From Trichobilharzia regenti (Eukaryota; Platyhelminthes; Trematoda; Strigeidida; Schistosomatidae), in NCBI GenBank assembly GCA_944472135.2, contig OX235263.1, positions 9,965,517 through 10,029,516 on the forward strand: 64,000 nucleotides of DNA. The letters are read 5' to 3'. A program made the translations under genes and the position numbers. The notes under the pieces were generated by a model that did not search any database, was not told the origin of the DNA, and was given only the letters and a program-made list of their open reading frames with translations. Shown in pieces: positions 1 to 12,300 of this stretch (positions are counted from its first letter, which is position 1; every line of letters begins with the position of its first letter).

Positions 1-29
1 TACATTCATTTTTTCTACTAAATATTTAG

Positions 30-356
30 ATCAAACTACGAATGAACCGATAACTGAAGAATCTTCAGAAAATCTTGAAGTCAACTATGGATTGGAAGTG
101 ATACGTCTCAGTGGATTACCAGCTGCGTATTCAGAACTCGCTCAGTCGATCAGTGTACAACCTGACACTGGTGAATTCAAACTAACCGGACTACGCAGTC
201 AGTCAGATATTAAAGATATCAGAAGGCGTATACAAGGCAGATGTATAGCTGAAATCAAGCAGAAGTCAGATGATCAGCCAATAAAACGTTATGCTAGCCA
301 ATATTTCTTAGTCAATGTACCGAAAGATATAGAAGCATTACCAGATTATGTAGATG
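30..356 (+). CDS. Exon 1 (B type): second half of an Ig-like module
   Basis: Acceptor AAATATTTAG ends at 29 and donor GTAAGT starts at 357; 327 bp, phase 1 to phase 1. The first two bases complete a split codon (Asp if the previous exon ends in G). The product shows LEVIRLSGL, a stretch ending GRCIAEI and the closing strand YASQYFLVNV, then a short acidic linker. The usual Trp is not obvious. The first half of this module lies upstream of the window. Confidence 0.85.
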
Positions 357-3300
357 GTAAGTTTTCAAAATCATTAAAACGGTGAAATAATAATAATAAT
401 GCGGTTAACAGGTGATTTTTGTAGATTTCAGAGAAACGAGAATCTCTCACTAGTAGCATGGTGATTTTTGACAGTTGGAGTCAATCGCCATAGGAAGTCC
501 TAACTGACCTAGGTTTCGTACTTGTTGGCACTCATTCACCAGTCAGTCAACAAGGTGTATCTCCAACCCTGAAGGAACAACAACTCATGTCCTTTTCTGA
601 GATTCGAACCCGCATCAGCCAGTGATTGCTGCAGTTAGCAACGTTACCACTGAAGAGTTATTCGGGCTGGCTCATGATTGGCCTCTGTAGGTAAGACGGT
701 ATTGGATACTTTCATTGGACACTAGTAACTAATGTGATGTGTCTAGTCCTTTCTTTGATGTAGACTGAATTCTAATATAGAAAAAAAACCCATTTAGACA
801 TTTAGAAGACAGAAAGATTGAGGGAAGAAATATTTACTTTTCAATTAGATCCTCATCTCTCTCTGGCTCTACTCTAATATAAACGCGTATAGCATTTTTA
901 TTACAATACACAACAGTTTACCAATCGAATGGCGATATGTTTGTTAACAATAATTAATCAGTGCCAGCCTCATGTTCAACCTTCGCCCTTACCAGTCTTA
1001 TTGCTGGCTTAGCGAGGTGAAGGGTACGTCGCTGGAGGTCAAACCTCGGACCACATGCATGGTCGGCGAGCATTCTACCCTTGTGCCACTGATGCACGGT
1101 TCCTTTTTCTTACCTGGCTGAATTTTAACATATTGATCTATTCACTTGGATACCAAGAACTTATATATTTTATATGAATGCTAAGTTACTTACTAGTGAG
1201 GATACTAAAAGATGAACAAATTATCTGTTTGGTCATTTGTGTCAAACTTTATTACTTCTTGACGTGAACATTTTTTTTCACTTCTCATATTGTCGGATCG
1301 ATAATAAGCCTGATCAGTTCAGAGAACTAAATTGCTTGAAACCAGAAGAAGTTTTTTGACCTTTTGACCTTCATAATTCATTTGTTGTTTGTGGGTGGAC
1401 TTTACTAACCAAGCATACTGTTTCCTTTTCTTTGCGTTCATTTAAAGTATCACGTTCAAGGTATGAAGTAACTGTTGGCGGATTGAATGAATATGGTGTC
1501 TTGAAAGTACAGCCAGGACAAAATATTCAACTGAAGTGTATTATTCGAGGTAAGAATATTAATAATAATTATCAGTACTATTTGTCCTTTGTAACATAGG
1601 GTCTCAGTAGCACATCTTCAAGGATATTCTGTTTTCTGTCGTCGTTTGTTATTTGAGTGCTCACAATGTTTCATTTATTCTTCATACGATTGCCTCCATG
1701 TCTCGTGTCCAGAGCCCCTCAAAACTTCCTTTCTATCTGTCTCCCGCTTGATTCGCTGCCTTACGTGTGACATCAATCAATGCGCTTCACAGAATATGTT
1801 TGTCTCTCCATCTGTCTGTTTTCGACATAGAACTTTGCACCGATGTGCGGTAGTTCGAGTAGCCACACTCCTTGTAGCACACAAAGTAAGAGAAGTAGAA
1901 GAAATTCTTATTAGAGACAGTAAACAGAGGTGTGAGACAAAGGAATAGTAATAACGAAGAAAGATATAGTTTCATCGGAAATTATAAATCACAAGGAGTG
2001 GATGCATCGTCACCAGCCATTGAGGACGATCACTTTGAGCCATATCACCAATTGTTTCCAACCATTGGGGACCTCAACCAGGAAGTCTACACATTCCTAC
2101 GTGGCTGGCTTAAACTAATTGTTGCGGATTTCATTGACTGATGATGCCATGTTTTGGTTTGACCGCCTCTAGCTCTTTTCCAGCCTGACCCTATGTCAGC
2201 TAACATTGCCCGTCGAGTCGAGGAAGGCGATGACTAGGCATACGTAACACATTTCCTAACCATCTCAGTCGATATAACCGCATCACAGCCTCGTCGATTG
2301 ATTTCCCCTCCCACCTACCTAGCGACTCGACGACTAACCTCACTATTGCTCACCTTATTATACCACTTCACACGGGAGATAAAGCGCAGGCATCTATGAT
2401 CAAAGACAGCTAATCTTTTCATGTCTTCCACTCTCAATGACCAGGTATCGCAGCCATAAAGTAGGACAGAGCGGACTTCTGAGCAGTACACACGGCCTTT
2501 CATCGATAGTCGGATATCACGTCTACGCTAGAGACGGTGTATGCGAAACTAGCCCTCTGTATCCGTGCTGAGATTTCGTCAGAGATCAACCCGTTGGCGC
2601 GCCTGATGGTACTTCCCAAATAAGTGAAGCAGTCAACATGCTCCACCACTTCACTCCCTATTTCTCAGCTAGGAGTCAGCGTAGTTCAGTCTTGTACCAT
2701 CAGCTTACAGAATATTTTTAATCCACCTCCAACACCTTCTGAATATTTTTTAAGCAACAGGTCCTTGAGTGTTTGGTTGTCAGAGTACCTTAACAACATA
2801 AATCGTTCACTTTTTTCTTCAAGTATCTTGTCTACTAAATTTCCGTACTTAGTGGCCTTCACAGGCTGCAGCAGATATCCCTGACTGTGTGAAATGTGTG
2901 TGATCAGTGTTAAGTTCTAATCTCAGTAGGACTCATCAACAGAGATTCAGACAACGAGTCCTGATGTAACAACAGAAGACAAGGGCCAGCCAAACAGATC
3001 TTTATTAAGGAAATCAACAGATATTTATAGATTATTGTTAGCAGAAAAACACAGTCCTCTGATTGGTTGTTTCTCACAGAAAGTTAATCTTTCATCTCTT
3101 TGTGGCTGTTTCTTGAATGTCACATCATCTATATGTTAACTGTAACCGCCTACGCAAAATCAGTCTTTGTTCTCATTTTTCTCATGACCAATATTGGGGA
3201 CAAAAACATTGACGTAAATTACTGTCCACCAATTTTGACTAACAGCCCGCTCTCACGACAAGTACAATTTGAAAAATACACACCAACTGAGACTTCTTGT

Positions 3301-6300
3301 TTTCTTTCTTCTTTCCTTTCGCCTTCTTTTTCAGACAAAGAAACTGATACACTTATGGATAGTTTAACACCAAATCAATTCATTGGTTGGCAATTCCCTG
3401 CCTTACCAAGCGGTTATCAAGTAAATATGGGCGATTTTGCTAGACGTTCAAAAGTCGAGGGAATGAGCTACACTTAGAAGATATACGCAGTGATTTTGCT
3501 GATAATCTACAAGGTCGATGTTGGTTTGACGATGGTTTTATGTATTACTATTCATCCTTCTTCCCGATTATCTCACCAAAATCTAGTGAGTAATTTATTT
3601 ATATTCCTAATATTTCATTTTTTTGGCAAAGTTAAACTTTCGACAGCACTAACAACCAATCAGCAAACGACTTCGAAAGGACCAATCGCATTAAAGAGGC
3701 ATATATGATGAATGGATCTGTATATTTATAGAAAAAAAGCATAAAATAGATAATAAAAAAGGTTACATGGGATATCTTTCTCAAACATGTGAGAGAAAAA
3801 TCTCCCAGTTAAGCATCGGACTGTCAATGGAGAAGTAACACCATATCCTGTACATATATTCATCCAAATGACTATAAATGAGATCCTTTTGAGATACATT
3901 TATAGCTCTTATCCTATTTTCCAACCCGTCCCAAAATCCTTCATTAGAATTTGTATGTGTCCTCGTAACGGGATCCACAAAATCACTTGAATGGTTGTCT
4001 CTATGATGAATATATCCCAGAGATGACAGCGAATTGTAGCCTTTCCGTGTGTATAATTGACCCCCGCTTAACAATTCTGGTAACAATAGGTATAAGAGTA
4101 GTTGCTTTTCTGTCTGCTATCCTTAGGGAGAGAAGCGACCTAGCGAAAAAAGTTCCTACGAAATAATAAAATTATCAGCATACCCTCTCTAGTGTTAGTA
4201 GGCTTCAAACATATAGCACAACGATGAACAAACCCATCAGTTGGTTTGGTATAGCTTTTTAAAGTCATGATACCACCACACAATCAAATTCGTTCTTTCC
4301 GGAGCAACTCTAATCTAGGAAATACTGGAAAACACTAACCTCCTCGAATTGCAACAATAGCCTTGTAAGGTCACGCATTAGAAATGAATCAAGCGCTATA
4401 CAACATTGAACTGCGTTCGTGAACCTCATTGGATAATTCGACATCGTTCGTGAATCTCATTGGATAATTCGCTGATTGGTAGTTAGTGGTGTCGAAAGTT
4501 TAACTTCTCCATTTTTTTGTTCTTGTATTCTTTTGCGCTCCCAATGGGACCTAAAGTCCTCAAGCTTCAATTTTGAAGTTTCATAAGCAACGACGTTTAG
4601 GAGTACCTGGGAATACCTGGGAATCGAAACCAGAAAAAGAGCGTGATTGGTGAGTATTCTATCACTAGACTACTGATGCACTCTAATATATCATGCAGTA
4701 TACAATTCAGAATGTCGTAGCATCTGACGACTGTTTCTTACTATCTTAGTACTCCTCATCAGTGGGTACCCATAAGCCCTCCCCAAAGGTTAGAAGCCAG
4801 GCTAGTTTGGTTACGGGGGGGGAAGAGTTTATCGACCTTCCAGCTTTTGGACTGCAATCCATTTACTAACTTCTATCAATTTAGGATACCACACCTCAGA
4901 CAACCAGTATCATTCCTGAGCGTCTGATTTCTACTTGGCACAGTGGACTCAGCCAATCAACCAATCAATGTGTCTTCTCTCGATGAAAGCAAGAATAAGA
5001 GTGGGGATGTCGAATGTACCTCATAATGTAAAAGGCTAGCTGGGAAGGCTGACCAAGTAGCCATAGGAATCCGGAGATATGGCATAGAAGTGTCAAGTAT
5101 CTGCGAGAGCAGATGGAATAGATTTGGAATGTCAAAATTGTCAACTGAAGATTCAGTAATCTACTTCTAGTTTGGTCACTTAGACGACAACCACGAGCAT
5201 ACTGAGGCAGTTATGTCACCAGTGGCAACCAAAGTCCTAGTGCATTGGTAACCAATTTCATCCTACAGGATCATGACAGCAAGATTCAACTCGAAAGGAG
5301 GCAAGGAAGGAAGGAAGGTTACAATTACAATCCATTGCTATGCACAACGCTACAGAAAACGCAGGACGAGAGAAGGAAAATTTTTACAGACAACTACAAA
5401 CAGTAATGGACACCAAAATCCTCATGGGCTATATAAATACCAAACTGGGAGGTGATAATAATAGAAGAGAACTCATCATGGGTAAAGAGGCTGTCGCTGT
5501 GCAAAATGAATCAGAACGGAGAACTCACCACAGACTTCGGTGCTCTCAGTGATTTGGTGATCGGAGGCAGCCAGTGTGTAAAAGCTCAAGGATATACACA
5601 AAGCAACTTGGATTTCGCCTGACGGACACATCTCAATACTGCTCAAGCCTGCAAATGTGGGCTCAAACCAACATCTAGTTCAAGAAACTATCAATGTGAA
5701 GTTGAAATCCCTAAGAACACCTGGAGACAGGCCATTGTAATTCAAGTTCAACATTCAGAAATTGAAGGAGAAAACTAAAATGGACTCCTTCACTACAGAT
5801 CAGATCAGAGCAAAGTCACATACTCTACGTGGCATTAGCGAGGAAACCTGCGTGGAAGAACAGTGGTACTGACTCTTTGAAGATAATGTTCAAGGAAAAT
5901 TGCGAAGAGGAGATGAGAGATTATGGGCGGTTATGGACCCAGTTGAAAAAGATGGCAGAAAATAGAACAAAGCGAAGATGTTTAATTGAATTTTAGATTT
6001 TCCCATCGATTGACTGGACCGAAGTGCTCGGTCTCAGGTTGACATGTCGGCTTCTTGTGCAAATACTTCGACGATATCTGGGCATTTAATTAGGATACAA
6101 TTGGTGGATGGTGACTAGCAGCGGAATCCAGGATGCGCATTTCGTCTTATTTGGGACTCGTCAGCTGGATGTACCTGCATTTCTCAGCGAGGATAATGTC
6201 ACCACCGAGGCTCGAGCTCAGTGCCCATAGTTTCAAGCGCCGAAGTGTTTTCCGCTAGACCACCTGGGTCACGACAGCCACCTCTTGTTCAACAGGTCAT

Positions 6301-9300
6301 ATTAATTATTTAATTGAATTCTAGATTTAAAGTGAAGATGTGTTGTTGAAGTCCGAAGGACCCAAGGGAATAATAAAAAAAATTTTCTATAGTTTGGTTT
6401 GTAAGGGTTAGCTATGTTTTTACGAGTTGATCACGGATTGATATCAGTTAGAGAACCATTGAAAACCAGCACTGGACAGCTGCTGTTTCATCCTAGTTTA
6501 GGAATCATCGGCAGTAAAAATAAAAATAAATAAATAAACTAGATGACCTCAAAGGAGAAGCAGCATGTCGTTTTGATCATCCATATTTTGATGTTTACAG
6601 TGAATTCCATTCGATCTGACCGTAAAATTCATATGATTGGATGATAACATCGGAAACAGGGGGAGAAAATGGAGTAGAAATTATGTCTGTTTGTCAATTA
6701 GCTTGTCATCAGCTCATGACGCGAAATCCTCCAACCTATCAAAATTCTCACCTTCAAATAATCTCTGCTAAGACTTTTAATTTTATTACCGCCTTATTAA
6801 TCTAGTTTTACTCCCTGGTTTGCCAATGGTTCTCTAGCTGGTGTCATATCGCGATCAAACGTGTAACCAATCAAATCGCAGTAAACTAACATTTGAAAAC
6901 TGTTTAAAAAATATTTTCATCCACCCCAGTATTTTTCTTGTCTCGTTTTTCTACCCCTTATCTGTATTCCTTACCCATAAACATTTTGTTCCATATGCAT
7001 AAAGATGTCATGCAGTGTAGTTATGTTTAGGGGACAGTGATCCAGATAACATTTGTAATGTATTTTTAGAGGAACTCAGAACACAGGACATATATAGATT
7101 TTCCGAACACATTGACTCAAAAGTGGAGGCAATTCAGTTCACTTATAAATTGACAAGTCAGGAAGGGGGACTTCCATTTAGTTAGATTTTAGCGTAAAAA
7201 GGAAAGAAGATGGCAAGTGAAGCACACACACTAATGTTTACAGGAAACCCACGCTCACATTCAAACATATATTTGGACCTGCGAACATCCCACCCAATCT
7301 ATATCTGTGAAAATACGATTGGGGAAGTGTTTAAGTGACAAAAGGGCACAAAAACTAAGTAGTAACAATGAAAATCTAAGACAGGAAGTGATACATATGA
7401 GAGAAGTCTTGAAACTTAATAATTACCCTGGCAAATTAGACAGGAAATGTGTAGGGAAAGTAAAAAAAATAATATTAATGACGACATGCATGTCAAACAT
7501 GCAAAGGATACTGACAACGCCAACATTAAGGAATCTAAATCATCAGTAGTACTTCCATTCAAGGAAGGAACCTCAGAAACCTTACGAACAATTCCTAACA
7601 AGGCAGGAATAAAAGTAGCTGGCACTCAAACTTACAAACTCAATTACAAACAAACTTTGTCGGTTAAAGGATCAATCCTGAGGAGCCTTTAAAACAAAAC
7701 AATTCAGTTCATCTAATACCCTGCCTGCAATGATTGTCAGGTCAGATACATAAGTCAAACTAGTAGAACAGGGGCAGTGAGACTAGGTGAACATAAAAAC
7801 CTAGCAAAATCTAGATTAGTTGACCCGAATAAGATAAGAAATCTAGAGAATAGTTCAGCTATAGCACTCACTACATTCAATTACACACAACCATAAGATG
7901 ACAGTTCTAAAATCTAATGTAGCAGAAGGGTGGAGGGAGAGATTGATGTCAACGGAAGCTTTTTTGGGGGAATCAACTACAAACACGTGTAATAGGAATG
8001 ATTCGACATCTGTCTACCCTGATATCTGGAAAGTTCCATTACCCCAACGACGACAAATAGGAGAAAACAAAGAAGACTATAAAACTCGAGTTTCGAGGTC
8101 GTGGGATTATAATTGGTGAAATGATTATAAACAATAATGAATTGTGTTAGAAACTGTCATCCAGTAAATGTGATACTGTATTCACTGACTGTGTGATATA
8201 CGTAATAAACAAACTAATATGGAATTATTTTAAGAGGAACTTAATAGGCTTGAATGAAATAAAAGTCAAGTTGAACGAAGAATATTCTTTTCAGTAATTT
8301 CTCTTCAGGTTCTTACAATTATAAAATATAATATTTATTTGAATAAGGCATTAAGAAAACAAATTTCGCGAGATGATATAAATGCCTTATTCAAATTTAT
8401 CAAAGGGACTAATTGTTTTAATAATATTTATTGTCGTTACTATAATGATAACCGGTTATGCGGCGGATACGTTTTTGCCGATTGGATGGTATGGTGACCC
8501 TGACATGTCTAGAATCGGTCGAAGCGGCAAGCCAGGTTTGTGCACCTTTGGTAAGCCGTAGAGTCGGGGAATAGTTGATCCTGTCGGTTTGAGGCGGTCG
8601 AACAGGTAGGTCCTCAGGTATCAGATGATCGTTCTTCATTCTTCTGAGAACATCTGTTAGTTGTCTTTCAATCAGTTCTGTCTTGTTTTTCTCATTGTCG
8701 GGCTTGGCAAATTTTTTGTCATCTGATATAAGTGTTGTCAGTTTGTTAATATATACATCTCTGTCCATTAGGACCACTCCTGATCCCTTGTCAGGACGTG
8801 TTATTATTAAATCTTTATTGTCTCTTAATTCTTTGAGTTGTTTTCTATGTTCTTTTGTCAGTAGACGTTGGGCTTGAGATTTTAGGCTGAGATATTGATT
8901 ACAGCAATCGAAGATTGTTGACTTAAAGTGTAGAAAATCTGCGTCAGAGACTGGATATACGTATATTCAATTCGAGAACCTCATAAGCCAAACTCATGAT
9001 ATTACTCCAGTCTCTGACACAGATTTTCTACACTTTAAGTCAACAATCTTCGATTGCTGTAATCAATATCTCAGCCTAAAATCTCAAGCCCAACGTCTAC
9101 TGACAAAAGAACATAGAAAACAACACAAAGAATTAAGAGACGATAAAGATTTAATAATAACACGTCCTGACAAGGGATCAGGAGTGGTCCAATGGACAGA
9201 GATGTATATATTAACAAACTGACAACACTTATATCAGATGACAAAAAATTTGCCAAACCTGACAATGAGAAAAACAAGACAGAACTGATTGAAAGACAAC

Positions 9301-12300
9301 TAACAGATGTTCTCAGAAGAATGAAGAACGATCATCTGATACCTGAGGACCTACCTGTTCGACCGCCTCAAACCGACAGGATCAACTATTCCCCGACTCT
9401 ACGGCTTACCAAAGATACGTTTTTTAACGTAGAATAACCGATTATTAAAAAGATGGTTGCAGCGAAGAAAATTTTCGTTTCCACTAAGTGTGGGATAGAA
9501 AAAAACTGACAAGTCACTTCAAGGTTATAAAAGGAGTCAGGGAAATGACTAGTACAAAGTGGTATGTATTAAAGAGGAGGAGATAGTAAGACTGCAATGA
9601 GAGGTTCATAATGAAATAACGAATATGTGAAATGAAACAGGTGGAGGCAGCATATATTGAGAAAAGGGATAATATCACTAATAATAAGTCTGGATAGTAG
9701 TATAAATGGAAAGTTAGATATTATTGAGAGACTTTTTGAATGAAGGTTATAAATTATAACGAGTAACAATAATTGTAATCATAAGCAAAGAAAGGAAAAA
9801 GGTCAAGAGGGTTAAGGGGAAGGAGCACTATTGAAGAATAGACGAAACCTTAATCCAAGTTTGACCACGGTAGGAAAAGCGTCTGGACGTCTACATTCTA
9901 GATACAAAGTCCTAGTTCAGTGGATCTTATTGCAACAGCTTTAACTATATATATACATGAAACTTAAGAGAACTCTGCGTGATAACGACTTCAGAACTTC
10001 ATATATATAACCCTGAAGTATGTGTTGGCCTAGATACAGCGTCCATTATCGAACAAGTGCAGCAGAATCAAGCTTTTTATGCATTTGATTTCTCTCTTGC
10101 TGAACGCATCTGGCAAATGATGCATACTGCATTGTACCAGCCACTCTCCTGACACCTTGAATTGACTTGTCAGTTTTTCCTACCCCACAACATTCTACAA
10201 ATCTATTATGATTAATCACCACCACTGTCTCCCATTTCACAATATATTGTAATCGATTTCAACCTAGCACGACGTTTGTCACACAAATACGACTATTTAT
10301 TTTGACACCCTATACGTAATAATCTGTTATTCTACGTTAAAAAAATGTATCCACCGCGTAACTGGTTATCATTGTTCTAACGACAATAAATATTATCTTT
10401 CTATAGTTTTGGTTTGTAAGGATTAGTTATGTTTTACGAGTTGATCACGGATTGATATCAGTTAGAGAACCATTGAAAACCAGCACTGGAGTACTGGACA
10501 GCTGCTGTTTCATCCTAGTTTGGGAATCATCGGCAGTACGCACCCACTGGGTTTCGAACCCAGGACCTTCCGGTTACAAGGCAAGCTCGTATATCATTCA
10601 GCCACTGGGACCCGATTCAATGGCTCGTGAATTCTAACTTCTGCCAATTTGTGATTTAGCGCGACCCCAACCATTGTCGTTGGTGGGACATCCATCCACA
10701 CACGTGACATCTAATTGGACCTCACTGGTCACGACTTCTCACTAGAACTCAGGAAACTCCACCTTCACGAGCCATTGAATCGGGTCCCAGTGGCTGAATG
10801 GTATACGAGCTTGCCTTGTAACCGGAAGGTCCTGGGTTCGAAACCCAGTGGGTGCGTACTGCCGATGATTCCCAAACTAGGATGAAACAGCAGCTGTCCA
10901 GTACTCCCGGTTTTCAATGGTTCTCTAACTGATATCAATCCGTGATCAACTCGTAAAAAATAAATATTATATTTTATAATCGTAAGAACCTGAAGAGGAG
11001 AAATTATTGAAAAGAATATTCTTCGTTCAGATTGACTTTTAATTCATTCAAGCCCATTAAGTTATAAGTTCCTGTGAAGATACATCACAAACTGTCTAAA
11101 TCAGGGAGTAATGGACAGCTGTTTCGTCCTAGATTGGGACTCATCAGTAGCTCTTAAAAGTTCAATTTGAGTGCATATTGGTTTATAAAGTACATACTGA
11201 TGTCACATCGACATTGGTGGAGTCTCTCTAGTTGGTTGGGAAGACAGATAGCCCCACCCCCAAAGATATTCGATAATAATAATAGTATCTTTCAGGTTGA
11301 CAAAAATTAGAATTTACGAAAGATTGAGCTTTATCACAGTGCTCTTATCACAATCTGAAGATCGTGGACCTGATTCATCACAATATGACCGGGGCTTTTA
11401 CGATTATGAAGAGTTCCACATAGAGACAATATAGCTATCCATTAATCCTGTAATTTATAATTTCACTTCATGAAGAAACCTACTTTGGAATATTCAGCAT
11501 AAATTGCTGAAGTATAAATCTCCTCAACACCTAGATCTTAACTATAGTTCAGTCGGAATTGGTAACAGTGGTAATTGGTTAGACTCTGTCTGTGACCCGA
11601 GGTTTTCTTTTTTGGATTATTCAAGTGTTGGTTTGCAGGGATTTGATTGACTGGTTACAGGATTTCATCATTGTTTAAAGAACCATAAGGGAAAACTATC
11701 AGCGAGTACTGGATAGCTGTTTCATCCGGATGTGAGACTCTTCACCAGTACACACCCACACCCACTGGAGTTCGAACTCAGAATCTTCCAGTTACAAGAT
11801 GATCTCATAGACCATTAAGCTACTGGAACTCTATCCAATGGCTGATGAATTCCAAATCTCCTCCCCGTGTAATATTAAAATTTGATGCAGTTAAATTTCT
11901 TAAATAATTGATATCAAAATATTTATTAAATGTATTAATTTATCTTTTTCAGCTACTGATGGTCGTGTTCGAGTGGAAGTCAGCCAAATCGGAACGATGG
12001 ATGATAGACAATACATATGTACAGCATATGGTAAGCTATAGAATACAATAGAGCATAATTTACCTACTAACTGGCAGTCTGAGTTTCAACGTAGTACTAT
12101 GTTGCATTGCAAACCGTCACATCCAATGTAACACACAAAGGTAGGGGAGAAAAAGTCGGAAGAACCATGACCATTAGGTAGGTAAGAGAGCAAGAATACT
12201 GTAAGACGAAAAACCATCAAATTTAATGGATTTGGGTGAATGCGTCCGCTTCAGTGAGAAGACTTTGGATCCATATTATTGACAGTGTCAAGTCAGCGCT

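Larger units (their letters stand above)
3617..4518 (-). mobile_element. Merlin-type DNA transposon with TIRs and 8-bp target duplication
   Basis: The element spans 3625-4510 (886 bp). Both ends carry inverted repeats starting GG, with AAGTTAAACTTTCGACA in common over about 40 bp and up to CCAATCAGC. Identical ATTTTTTT octamers flank it (3617-3624 and 4511-4518), matching the 8-9 bp duplications of Merlin. The minus strand (3781-4086) encodes the transposase C-terminus with DNHSSDFVDPVTRTHTNSNE and HLDEYMYRIWC, the Merlin/IS1016 signature (FVDP...HTN...E...HLDE). Upstream, frames are broken by stops, so the copy is likely non-autonomous. A 27-bp stretch with GTTCGTGAATCTCATTGG is tandemly duplicated near the right end. 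Confidence 0.85.

Noticed and set aside
3100..3477. 125-codon frame upstream of exon 3
   Set aside because: It joins LTR sequence to the exon through the acceptor site and polypyrimidine tract; not a coding start.
10769..10855. tRNA-like sequence with perfect B-box
   Set aside because: It is the head of a SINE B copy with tail and ribozyme-like module; no proper anticodon arm.
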